From JAEUMW01 sp039807745 (GTDB taxonomy: Bacteria; Pseudomonadota; Gammaproteobacteria; Burkholderiales; JAEUMW01), in contig JBDHRV010000118.1 in assembly GCA_039807745.1 (NCBI GenBank), forward strand, positions 1 to 11,547: a DNA stretch of 11,547 nt, given 5' to 3'. The notes beneath the pieces are model-generated. The model was not told the DNA's origin, did no database searches, and saw nothing but the letters and a program-made list of their open reading frames with translations. This document shows, in pieces, positions 1 through 6,974 of the stretch. Every line of letters begins with the position of its first letter. The first letter of the stretch is position 1. The translations under genes and the position numbers were made by a program.

Positions 1-767
1 AAGTAGAGCGCACCGTGCGGCTTCAGGTGCCGGGCAGCGCCGCGCACCAGCGTGCGGATGCAGTCGAGGCCATCCACGCCGCCGACCAGGGCCACGCGCG
101 GCTCGAAGCGCAGGTCGCCCTGGCCGAGGTGCAGGTCGCCGGCCGCGACGTAGGGAGGGTTCGACACGATGACATCGAATCGCTCGGGGCCGAGCGCGGC
201 GTACCAGTCGCCTAGCAGGAAGCGGATGCGCGTCACCCCCAGGTGGGTCGCGTTCTCCCGGGCTATGTCCAGGGCGGCGGTGCTGGCGTCGACCGCCGTG
301 ATGCCGGCGAGGGGCCGCCGGTACGCGAGGGCGATCGCCACGGCGCCGCTGCCCGTGCCGAGATCCAGTATCTGTACCGTCTTGTCAGGTTCCAGCCGGG
401 CGAGCACCGTATCGACCAGCAGCTCCGTCTCGGGCCGCGGGATCAGAACCGCCGGGGTGACGCGAAGATCGAGGCCGTGGAACTCGCGGCGCCCGACCAG
501 ATAGGCATACGGCTCGCCCCGGCCGCGGCGCGCGATGAGGTGCTCGTAGCGCGCACGGATCTCCGCATCGAGCGCGTCGCGTCGGGACGCCGCCAGCTGT
601 GCCCGCGAAAGTCCGGCGACATGGGCGAGCAGCCCTTGGGCCTCGCGGTAGCCGGCTGCGAAATCGAACCCGAGCGCCGCAGCGAGGCGCGCACCGTCGC
701 GGGCGAGCGTCGCACCGATCGTATCCACCGGCTGCGGGGACGTCCCCGTCGCGCGCGCCGCACTCAC
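1..767 (-). CDS. prmC: Release factor glutamine methyltransferase PrmC (3' end cut by window edge)
   Basis: PrmC uses S-adenosylmethionine in the cytoplasm to methylate the glutamine of the GGQ motif of release factors RF1 and RF2. The visible 255 codons contain an N-terminal helical region (about 1-80), GEPYAYLVGRREF (84-96), LIPRPETELL (108-117), the SAM-binding loop DLGTGSG (135-141), an acidic residue after the next strand (AVD, 158-160), and the catalytic NPPY (203-206) that holds the target glutamine. Family members are roughly 275-290 residues, so some 20-35 codons are missing beyond position 1. I chose the GTG at 765-767 because it overlaps the prfA stop as GTGA, the same arrangement as hemA/prfA upstream. 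A GTG at 761-763 is in another frame and does not give this protein. It sits directly after its own substrate gene, as in many proteobacteria. The identification is firm; only the exact start is uncertain. Confidence 0.96.
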   Translation of the reverse strand, partial: MSAARATGTSPQPVDTIGATLARDGARLAAALGFDFAAGYREAQGLLAHVAGLSRAQLAASRRDALDAEIRARYEHLIARRGRGEPYAYLVGRREFHGLDLRVTPAVLIPRPETELLVDTVLARLEPDKTVQILDLGTGSGAVAIALAYRRPLAGITAVDASTAALDIARENATHLGVTRIRFLLGDWYAALGPERFDVIVSNPPYVAAGDLHLGQGDLRFEPRVALVGGVDGLDCIRTLVRGAARHLKPHGALY

Positions 768-1846
768 GTCTCCTCCGCCAGCGCGGCGAGCTGCTCCGCC
801 TGATGCTCGGCCAGCAGCGCACCTACCAGCTCGTCGAGATCGCCATCCATGATCGACTCGATCTTGTACAGCGTGAGGTTGATGCGGTGATCGGTGACGC
901 GGCCCTGCGGAAAGTTATAGGTGCGGATGCGTTCCGAGCGATCGCCGCTGCCGATGAGGGTCTTGCGGGTCGCCGCCTCCTGGGCGAGCTGTTCCTGTAG
1001 TTGCCGGTCCTTGATGCGCGCGCTCAGCACCGCGAGCGCCTGCGCCTTGTTCTTGTGCTGCGAGCGGTCGTCCTGGCACTCCACGACGATGCCGGTCGGC
1101 AGATGCGTGACCCGCACGGCGGAATCCGTCTTGTTGATGTGCTGCCCGCCGGCGCCCGACGCGCGGAACGTGTCGATGCGGATCTCGGCCGGGTTGATGA
1201 CGACATCGCCGACCTCGTCGGCCTCGGGCATCACCGCGACGGTGCAGGCGGAGGTGTGGATGCGGCCCTGGGTCTCGGTCACCGGGACGCGCTGCACGCG
1301 GTGCCCGCCGGACTCGAATTTGAGCCTGGAGTACGCGCCGGTGCCGACGATCCTGGCGATGATCTCCTTGTAGCCGCCCAGGTCCGACGGACTCTGCGAA
1401 ACGAGCTCCACCTGCCAGCGCTGGCGTTCGGCAAAGCGCGAATACATGCGGAAGAGATCGGCTGCGAACAGCGCGGACTCGTCGCCGCCGGTGCCGGCGC
1501 GTATCTCGAGGAACACGTTGCGCTCGTCGTTCGGGTCTTTCGGCAGGAGCTCGCGCTGCAGATCCGCCTCGATCTGCTCGATCCTCGCCCGTCCCGCGCG
1601 CAGCTCCTCCTCGGCAAACTCCCGCAGCGCCGGATCGCCCGCCATCTCCTCTGCGGTGCGCACGTCTTCCTGCCCGCTGCGGTAGGCGTGATAGAGCGCG
1701 ACCACGGGCGCGATCCCGGCGTGCTCGCGCGAGAGCTTGCGGTAGGCGTCCAGGTCGGCCGTGGCGCTCTCGCTCGACAGGAAGCGATCGAGCTCCGCCA
1801 GGCGCCGGGAAAGCTGTTCGAGCTTTCCGGCGATGGAAGGCTTCAT
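764..1846 (-). CDS. prfA: Peptide chain release factor 1
   Basis: RF1 recognises UAA and UAG stop codons in the ribosomal A site and triggers peptidyl-tRNA hydrolysis. The 360-residue product has the usual RF1 length. It shows the N-terminal helical domain (1-105), the domain-2 start LEIRAGTGGDESALFAADLF (113-132), the codon-recognition tripeptide PVT (188-190, the P-x-T of RF1; RF2 has SPF), and the catalytic GGQ (233-235) within SGAGGQHINKTDSAVR, whose Gln235 is the PrmC target. The ATG at 1844-1846 overlaps the hemA stop as ATGA, and the stop at 764-766 overlaps the prmC start, so translation of the three genes is probably coupled. A longer open frame extends upstream through hemA, but the part above this ATG is out-of-frame hemA sequence with no RF1 homology. 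Nothing unusual is seen in the protein. Confidence 0.98.
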   Translation of the reverse strand: MKPSIAGKLEQLSRRLAELDRFLSSESATADLDAYRKLSREHAGIAPVVALYHAYRSGQEDVRTAEEMAGDPALREFAEEELRAGRARIEQIEADLQRELLPKDPNDERNVFLEIRAGTGGDESALFAADLFRMYSRFAERQRWQVELVSQSPSDLGGYKEIIARIVGTGAYSRLKFESGGHRVQRVPVTETQGRIHTSACTVAVMPEADEVGDVVINPAEIRIDTFRASGAGGQHINKTDSAVRVTHLPTGIVVECQDDRSQHKNKAQALAVLSARIKDRQLQEQLAQEAATRKTLIGSGDRSERIRTYNFPQGRVTDHRINLTLYKIESIMDGDLDELVGALLAEHQAEQLAALAEET

Positions 1847-3096
1847 TCGTGATGGTGGATGTTGTAGAGCCGGGACAGGATGGCGAGCAGCTGCCTGCGG
1901 TCTTCCGCCTCGGCGCTGCCGAGCGCGTGCGTGGGCGCGTGCAGCAGCTTGTTGGTGAGCGCGCGGCTCAAGCGATCGAGCACCTGCCCGGGATCGTCGC
2001 CGCGCGAAAGTCGGCGCAGCGCACGCGCCATCTCGTGGCGCCGCGCGCGTTCCGCCTGGTCGCGCAGCGCGCGGATCGAGGGCACGGCCTCGCGGTGCTC
2101 CAACCAGTGCAGGAAGTCCTGCACCTTGTGGTCGATGATGGCCTCGGCCTGCGCCACCGCGGCCTGCCGCGAGCTCTCGCCCGCCTGCGCCACGCGGCCG
2201 AGATCGTCCACGGTGTAGAGGAACACGTCGTCGAGCTCCGCCACTTCGGGCTCGACATCCCGCGGCACGGCCAGGTCCACCATGAAGATCGGCCGGTGCC
2301 GGCGCGCCTTCAGGGTGCGTTCGATCATGCCCTTGCCGATGATGGGCAGCGGGCTTGCCGTACAGGTGACCACCACGTCGTGCGCGGGCAGGTGCTCGGC
2401 CAGCTCGGTCAAGGTGATGGTCGCGGCCCCGTAGCGGCGACCGAGCTCCTCGCCGCGCTCGATGGTGCGATTGGCGAAAGTGACCCGCCGCGGCCGTGCC
2501 GCGCAGAAGTGCGTGGCACACAGCTCGATCATCTCGCCCGCGCCGATGAAGAGCACGCTCTGCTCCGCGATCGACGGAAAGAGGCGCTCGGCGAGCTGGA
2601 CCGCACAGGAAGCCATCGACACCGCGCTCGCCCCGATCTCCGTTTGCGTTCGCACCTCCTTTGCCACCGAGAACGTGCGCTGGAAGAGCTTGTGCAGCAG
2701 CACGCCGAGGGTGCCGGCGTGCGCGGCGGCGCGCACCGCCTGCTTGAACTGGCCGAGGATCTGCGGCTCGCCGATCACCATCGAATCGAGCCCGCTCGCA
2801 ACCCGGAAGGCGTGCTTGACCGCGCCTTCGGTCGGCAGCGCGTACACGTAGGGTTGCAGGCTGTGGGCGCTCAGGCGATGGTACTGCGCGAGCCAGTCGA
2901 TCGCGGACTTCGGCTCATCGGTGTTGCAGTAGAGCTCGGTGCGATTGCAGGTCGAGACGATGGCGGCTTCATGCACCGGCCGGTGGTCGACCAGATCGCG
3001 CAGCGCGGTTTCGACGCCGTCGCCCGGGAATGCCACCTGCTCGCGCACGGACAGCGGAGCGGTGTGGTGGTTGACCCCGATGGTATAGAGCTGCAT
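1843..3096 (-). CDS. hemA: Glutamyl-tRNA reductase
   Basis: HemA reduces the glutamate of Glu-tRNA(Glu) to glutamate-1-semialdehyde with NADPH, the first committed step of C5-pathway tetrapyrrole (haem) synthesis, in the cytoplasm. The 417-residue length is normal. The start MQLYTIGVNHHTAP and the catalytic Cys50 in STCNRTELY (48-56) are typical, as are VIGEPQILGQFK (107-118) and the NADPH-binding loop FIGAGEM (183-189). TCTASP (244-249) and the C-terminal helical dimerisation domain (from about residue 310) complete the family pattern. The ATG at 3094-3096 lies 70 nt downstream of the preceding acyl-transfer gene; I see no good Shine-Dalgarno sequence before it. A perfect TATAAT lies about 35 nt upstream, suggesting that hemA-prfA-prmC has its own promoter even if the acyltransferase transcript reads through. 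Confidence 0.98.
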   Translation of the reverse strand: MQLYTIGVNHHTAPLSVREQVAFPGDGVETALRDLVDHRPVHEAAIVSTCNRTELYCNTDEPKSAIDWLAQYHRLSAHSLQPYVYALPTEGAVKHAFRVASGLDSMVIGEPQILGQFKQAVRAAAHAGTLGVLLHKLFQRTFSVAKEVRTQTEIGASAVSMASCAVQLAERLFPSIAEQSVLFIGAGEMIELCATHFCAARPRRVTFANRTIERGEELGRRYGAATITLTELAEHLPAHDVVVTCTASPLPIIGKGMIERTLKARRHRPIFMVDLAVPRDVEPEVAELDDVFLYTVDDLGRVAQAGESSRQAAVAQAEAIIDHKVQDFLHWLEHREAVPSIRALRDQAERARRHEMARALRRLSRGDDPGQVLDRLSRALTNKLLHAPTHALGSAEAEDRRQLLAILSRLYNIHHHE

Positions 3097-3131
3097 GCCG
3101 CGAAAGCGCCGAATCGCCCGTAAATCGTGGA

Positions 3132-3137
3132 ATTATA
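3132..3137 (-). promoter_or_regulatory. Possible sigma-70 -10 element for hemA-prfA-prmC
   Basis: The minus strand reads TATAAT here, inside a 70-nt gap that is otherwise GC-rich. The hexamer at 17-nt spacing upstream (3155-3160, TGGCGG) is a poor match to TTGACA, and there is no TGn extension. Transcription would begin near 3125 and leave a leader of about 28 nt before the hemA ATG. The -10 match is exact; its use as a promoter is inferred from position only. Confidence 0.5.
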
Positions 3138-3166
3138 TGCGGCCGGGCGAGGTGCCGCCACGTGGC

Positions 3167-4420
3167 TCAATGCGCTGCGGCGGTCGACACCAGATCGGGC
3201 GGCAGCAGCCGCGCCAGCGTGGTCCAGGTATCCGCGTGCCGTTCCAGATAGGCGAACCGCTGCCGGCTGAACCACTCGTAGCGCGCGGCGAGCGTGGTGG
3301 TCGTCACCCGGTAGCCGAGCCCGTCCACGCCCTTCCCCGCCCCCGGCACGCGGCCGAACATCCAGTCCAGCATGACGTTGCCGAACTCGAAGTTGAAATG
3401 TTCGGGATCCTGCCAGTAAGCCATGAGCCCGGGCGCCACGGGTTCCGTCGTGTACGGACCATAGCCCTGGAAGTCCCAGATCTCGACCGAGGCCGGCGCC
3501 GCGGGCGGGTGTTCCTCGAGGAAGCGGGCCAGGTGCCACAGCGCCTGCCAGCGGTCCATCTGTCGGTCGCACAGGTAATCGGTTTCGATGCTGAGCACGT
3601 GACGTGGATAGACCGCGAGACGCAGCGTCACGTCCCGGCCCGAGACGCTCTCGACGATGCGCGCGAGCCCAGCGACATCGAAGGGCGCGTCTTTCGCGAC
3701 GGCCAGGGTCGCCGGGGGGTGCTGCAGCGAACGCTCGAGGTTCGCGAAGCTGCAGCCCTGGGCATCGTGCAGGATCGACGCGAAGAACTGGCCGAAACGC
3801 CGCTCGACGCCGGGGTCGAAGCGCGAGTAGTAGTACATCCCTTCGCGCGTGTGGCTGCCGCGTTGCGTGCGCCGTTGATGGGCAACGGTCTCGATCGCGG
3901 CCCCGAGGGCGCGCGGCGACACGAGCAGCGCGGCCCACGCCGTCTCGCGCATGTCGGCGATGTTCTCCGTGCAGTCGAATGCGGGCAGCGGCTGCGCATG
4001 GATGCCGAGCACGATGCGTCGCGCCGCGGTGGTCGCGAGCACGTATTCGAGCGCGCAGAAGTTCATCTGCCAGGGCGCACCGGCGAGCGCGAAGTTGTAG
4101 CTCCGCGCCCCGCCGTCTCGGGTGAGCGCGGGGTGCAGCGGATCGAAGCCGATCTCGGCGAACGAGCTGCCGAGGATCACCGCCTCGGGCCGCTCCGCCG
4201 CCACCACGGCCGGTTTGACGTTGCGCTCGAAGCGGCGGAACTTGGTCTTGATCGCGTTGAAGCCCTCGATCTCGACGTCGCGGAAGTACCAGAACGGATC
4301 CACCACGCGCGTGAACGCGGCGGTGATCCCGAGCAGCAGAACGAGACCGAGCAGGAGCCCGCGCACGTAGCGCGTCGCGGTCGCGTCGAGTGCCGTGGGA
4401 CCGGGGTACCGGCCGATCAA
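3167..4420 (-). CDS. Membrane-anchored SGNH-hydrolase-like protein, paralogue of the 8448-9671 gene (SGNH3)
   Basis: This is a probable periplasmic acyl-transfer partner of an MBOAT protein; I do not recognise a named gene. The 417-residue product has one N-terminal membrane segment (about 20-36) followed by DPFWYF (41-46), which predicts a cytoplasmic N-terminus and a periplasmic domain. The strand-loop VILGSS (81-86) matches SGNH block I with a candidate nucleophile Ser85 or Ser86. WDFQGYGP (315-322) is shared with its paralogue, and WQDPEHF (336-342) supplies the D-x-x-H pair Asp338/His341 expected of block V. The start chosen is the TTG at 4418-4420, which overlaps the preceding stop as TTGA and has a G-rich stretch just upstream. 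A GTG further inside would cut into the membrane segment. It is clearly paralogous to SGNH1 over its full length, for example in the shared stretch around LHPALTRDG. The acceptor substrate and the MBOAT partner are unknown. Confidence 0.85.
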   Translation of the reverse strand: MIGRYPGPTALDATATRYVRGLLLGLVLLLGITAAFTRVVDPFWYFRDVEIEGFNAIKTKFRRFERNVKPAVVAAERPEAVILGSSFAEIGFDPLHPALTRDGGARSYNFALAGAPWQMNFCALEYVLATTAARRIVLGIHAQPLPAFDCTENIADMRETAWAALLVSPRALGAAIETVAHQRRTQRGSHTREGMYYYSRFDPGVERRFGQFFASILHDAQGCSFANLERSLQHPPATLAVAKDAPFDVAGLARIVESVSGRDVTLRLAVYPRHVLSIETDYLCDRQMDRWQALWHLARFLEEHPPAAPASVEIWDFQGYGPYTTEPVAPGLMAYWQDPEHFNFEFGNVMLDWMFGRVPGAGKGVDGLGYRVTTTTLAARYEWFSRQRFAYLERHADTWTTLARLLPPDLVSTAAAH

Positions 4421-5460
4421 CGAGCCGCCCCTCGCGCCCCGGCGGGCGGCGCCTTGCCCACCCCCGCCTCGGCCAGGATGACTGCCAGCCGCTGCGTGCG
4501 CAGTGTCCGGGCGGCCGGCCGCAGATGGTTGACCGAGTCGGAGAACTCCGAATACGGATACAGGAAGTCGCGCGGGCTGCCGACGACCTGGAACGTGCCG
4601 TCGTCGCGCAACTGCCCGGCCGTGGCGTCGATGATCTTCTGGTTGAGCGTGTACTCGCTCTCCGGAAAGACCCCGAAGGTTAGCAGCACCCGCACACCGC
4701 GCGCCTTGAAACGCGCGGTGACGTCGTTGAGCTGCGCCACGATCTCGGGCTTGAACGCGTCTGCCCGATAGACGTTGTTGCGTCCGGCGAGCTGATCCGG
4801 GGCGGCCGGCCGGATCTCCTCGCTGCCGTCGCCGAAGCGGTTGACCACCTGCTCGTAGCGAAGATAGCCGTTGCCCGCGAGCGAGTGATTGCCCTTGAAC
4901 GGGATCACGAACAGCGCCCCGAGCTTGTCGCGCATCAGCATCAGGAAGTCCGCCAACAGCACCTGCGGCTTCTGGCGGGAGTAATAGAAGCGCCACGCCG
5001 CCCTGGGGTCGACCGCCAGGAACCACCGGTAGTAGTCCTTATCGAAAGGCGCGAGCCCGGTGAAGAGCATCTCGTACTCGGGCACCAGCACCACCGTGTC
5101 GCCGGGCTGGACGTGCGGCAGGATGACGTCGAGCGGCGCCAGCAGGCCGAGACCGCCGAAGACCCCCATGTTGACCACCGGAAGCCCCAGCGCGTCCTCC
5201 AGCACCGCGCTGTCGACGCCGAACATGAGGTTGCTCCCGCCGACCAGGATCACGCGCGGTGCGGGCGTCGCGTCGAGCAACACGCGCTTGTCGATCAGCA
5301 TCGCGAGCTGGTGCTTGTAGGGCAGCGGTCCCCAGAAGAAGAACGCCATGCTGCCCAGCACGAGCGCGGTCAGCAGCGCAAGGCGGCCGAGCAGCTTGAT
5401 GACGTCCGAGCCGACCCGTCTTTCAGAACTGGAAGTAGATGAAGGGCTGCGTTTCGACAT
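4417..5460 (-). CDS. Membrane-anchored SGNH/DltD-like protein of a different subfamily (SGNH2)
   Basis: This is a predicted inner-membrane-anchored periplasmic protein of 347 residues, placed directly after MBOAT3 and therefore its most likely partner in acyl transfer. A hydrophobic segment spans about 23-43. The domain begins with VILVGGSNLMFGVDS (70-84), a clear SGNH block I with Ser76 as candidate nucleophile, followed by NMGVFGG (97-103) in the place of block II. Near the end lies SDSVNHLRP (307-315). The histidine (312) follows Asp308 by four positions instead of the usual three, so the block-V spacing is unusual. The ATG at 5458-5460 is the only ordinary start ahead of the membrane segment. 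It overlaps the end of MBOAT3 by 38 nt, without an obvious Shine-Dalgarno sequence. An unusual start closer to 5410 is possible. It shows little resemblance to SGNH1 and SGNH3 beyond general architecture. Its function is inferred from motif and context. Confidence 0.82.
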   Translation of the reverse strand: MSKRSPSSTSSSERRVGSDVIKLLGRLALLTALVLGSMAFFFWGPLPYKHQLAMLIDKRVLLDATPAPRVILVGGSNLMFGVDSAVLEDALGLPVVNMGVFGGLGLLAPLDVILPHVQPGDTVVLVPEYEMLFTGLAPFDKDYYRWFLAVDPRAAWRFYYSRQKPQVLLADFLMLMRDKLGALFVIPFKGNHSLAGNGYLRYEQVVNRFGDGSEEIRPAAPDQLAGRNNVYRADAFKPEIVAQLNDVTARFKARGVRVLLTFGVFPESEYTLNQKIIDATAGQLRDDGTFQVVGSPRDFLYPYSEFSDSVNHLRPAARTLRTQRLAVILAEAGVGKAPPAGARGAAR

Positions 5461-6895
5461 ACATGCCGAAGGTGAGGATGACCCAGATGAGCAGGAGGTA
5501 GAGGCTCCAGCGCAGCGCCCAGTGTCGGGTGGCGAGCATCGCGCGGACGCTGCCGCGGCTTTGCACCGCTTGCACCGCTTCGAGAGCAAAGATGGAGAAG
5601 AAGGCGATCCTGAGCTCGTCGTCGTCCAGGCCCACGCTGCGGTAGGAAAACGCCTCCCGCCAGTAGTGCTTGTCGCCCCAGACGTCGATATCGGCAAAGA
5701 GGTGGGTGACGATGTACCACGCTTCGCCGAGCGATGCGGAGCGAAAGAAGATCACCCCGAAGACGAACAGCGAGAACGTGATCGCGATCTGTATCACGCG
5801 GCGCGGTAGCGTGGTCTGCCCGAGTCCCACCTTCCGGGCGAGTGCATCCCGCGTCTTCTTGGTCGTCGCGCCGAGCGCGATGAAAAGTCCGTTCAAGCCG
5901 CCCCAGACCACGAAGGTCCAGTTCGCGCCGTGCCACAGACCGCTCAACAGGAAGGTGGCCATGATGTTGAACATCCTGCGGCCGGTCCCGAACTTGTTGG
6001 CACCGAGCCCGATATAGACGTAGTCGCGAAACCAGAGGGACAAAGAAATGTGCCAGCGCGTCCAGAACGTCGCGGTGGAGCGCGAAGCGAAGGGTCTGCG
6101 GAAGTTTTCCATGAGGCGGATGCCCATGACCTGCGCCGAGCCGATCGCCATGTCCGAGTAGCCGGAGAAATCGCAGTAGATCTGGAAGGCGAAGAACACC
6201 GAGGCGAGCAGCAGCGCCCCGCCCGAGTGCGCGGTCGGGTCGGCGTAGACGGTGTTGACCACCACCGCCAGCCGGTCGGCGATCACCACCTTCTTGAACA
6301 GCCCCCAGGCCATGAGCTTCAAGCCGTCGGCCACGCGCTGGTACTCGAAGTGGTGCTTCTCGCGCAACTGGTGCAGCAGGTTCTGCGGCCGCTCGATGGG
6401 ACCGGCCACCAGCTGCGGATAGAACATCACGTACAGCGAATAGATGCCGAAGTGCGGCTCCGCCTTCTGGTTGCCGCGGTAGACCTCGATCACGTAGCTC
6501 AGGCTCTGGAAGGTGTGGAAGGAGAGCCCGATGGGCAGGATGAGCGCGAGCGGGTCGACCGCGAAGTCGAGGTTGAACTGCTCGGCGATCCAGTTCACGT
6601 TGTTGCCGAAGAAGTTGTAGTACTTGAAGACGAACAGCACGCCGCAGGTGACGATGATGCTGGTCACCAGATAGCGCCAGCGCTTCCTGCCGCGAGTGCG
6701 CTCGATCAAGAGCCCGGCGAAGTAGTCGACGACGATGGTCACCACCAGGATCAGGATGTAGATCGGCACGAAGGCCATGTAGAAGATGCAGCTCGCCACC
6801 AGCAGCCACAGCCAGCGCCAGTGGAAGGGCAGCAGAAAATAGCCCGCCGTGACGATCGGGAAGAAGATCAGAAACTCGAGGGAATTGAACAGCAC
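5423..6895 (-). CDS. MBOAT family (AlgI/DltB-like) O-acyltransferase (MBOAT3)
   Basis: This is a polytopic inner-membrane protein of 490 residues expected to pass an acyl group from a cytoplasmic donor to a periplasmic SGNH partner. Many hydrophobic segments, the N-terminal MLFNS, LPIGLSFHTFQ, AGPIERP and YCDFSGYSDMAIG are typical of AlgI-like MBOATs. The two conserved histidines are His282 in TRWHISLS and His322 in LSGLWHGANWTF. The loop between them reads YIGLGANKFG (294-303), where MBOAT1 and MBOAT2 have the commoner YIPLGGNR, so Pro, Gly and Arg are changed. The product ends in FIYFQF, as do both other MBOATs. The start is a GTG with TGAGGT upstream. Residues 1-273 are identical to MBOAT2; the rest is similar but clearly diverged. 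The gene lies 79 nt downstream of MBOAT2 and overlaps SGNH2. The substrate polymer is unknown. Confidence 0.93.
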   Translation of the reverse strand: MLFNSLEFLIFFPIVTAGYFLLPFHWRWLWLLVASCIFYMAFVPIYILILVVTIVVDYFAGLLIERTRGRKRWRYLVTSIIVTCGVLFVFKYYNFFGNNVNWIAEQFNLDFAVDPLALILPIGLSFHTFQSLSYVIEVYRGNQKAEPHFGIYSLYVMFYPQLVAGPIERPQNLLHQLREKHHFEYQRVADGLKLMAWGLFKKVVIADRLAVVVNTVYADPTAHSGGALLLASVFFAFQIYCDFSGYSDMAIGSAQVMGIRLMENFRRPFASRSTATFWTRWHISLSLWFRDYVYIGLGANKFGTGRRMFNIMATFLLSGLWHGANWTFVVWGGLNGLFIALGATTKKTRDALARKVGLGQTTLPRRVIQIAITFSLFVFGVIFFRSASLGEAWYIVTHLFADIDVWGDKHYWREAFSYRSVGLDDDELRIAFFSIFALEAVQAVQSRGSVRAMLATRHWALRWSLYLLLIWVILTFGMYVETQPFIYFQF

Positions 6896-6913
6896 GGCGC
6901 GTCGACCTCAGGA
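6087..6913. repeat. 827-bp perfect direct repeat, copy A (5' part of MBOAT3 and its ribosome-binding site)
   Basis: This tract matches 7627-8453 at every base when the two are read side by side (offset 1540). It begins at codon 270 of MBOAT3 and runs through the GTG start, the Shine-Dalgarno region and a TCCTGA. In the other copy that TCCTGA is the last codon and stop of SGNH1. The first mismatches outside the tract are at 6086/7626 and 6914/8454, after which similarity drops at once. Even synonymous positions are identical, so this is a recent duplication or gene conversion, or an assembly error. Confidence 0.97.
6905..6910 (-). promoter_or_regulatory. Shine-Dalgarno sequence of MBOAT3
   Basis: The minus strand reads TGAGGT, with 9 nt between AGGT and the GTG at 6893-6895. 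It is identical to the site before MBOAT2 and supports the GTG start in both genes. Confidence 0.7.
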
Positions 6914-6972
6914 CGCCTGCCGCGCCCGGAAACGAGGGTGCGGGACGGCGACAGGGACGCGAGTGTAGCCCA
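6908..6972 (-). pseudogene. Decayed 3' remnant of an SGNH1/SGNH3-type gene
   Basis: This 65-nt piece lies between the MBOAT2 stop and the MBOAT3 ribosome-binding site. Read from the TGG at 6970-6972 on the minus strand it gives WATLASLSPSRTLVS. SGNH3 ends with WTTLARLLPPDLVS and SGNH1 with WDTLMRLVPDHV. The W, T, L, A, L, P and L-V-S positions coincide with SGNH3 after one single-residue gap, and several codons are identical (TGG, GCG, CTG, CCG). The frame then runs past the TCCTGA, which suggests indels after the gene was lost. The likely history is a deletion that removed about 1.2 kb of an SGNH gene once lying between MBOAT2 and MBOAT3. The match is short, so chance cannot be excluded. Confidence 0.55.
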
Positions 6973-6974
6973 TT

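Noticed and set aside
3095..4771. Plus-strand open frame of 558 codons opposite SGNH3 and SGNH2, and another at 1849-3123 opposite hemA
   Set aside because: The minus-strand genes carry clear motifs and normal lengths; these frames are arginine- and glutamate-rich shadows caused by high GC.
5561..5580. Tandem TTGCACCGCT twice
   Set aside because: It lies within MBOAT3 and simply encodes the AVQAVQ part of a helix; two units of 10 bases are not a meaningful repeat array.
6908..6973. Small ORF starting ATG at 6971-6973 (21 residues, MGYTRVPVAV...) between MBOAT2 and MBOAT3
   Set aside because: It has no ribosome-binding site of its own, and the sequence is better explained, in another frame, as the decayed end of an SGNH gene.
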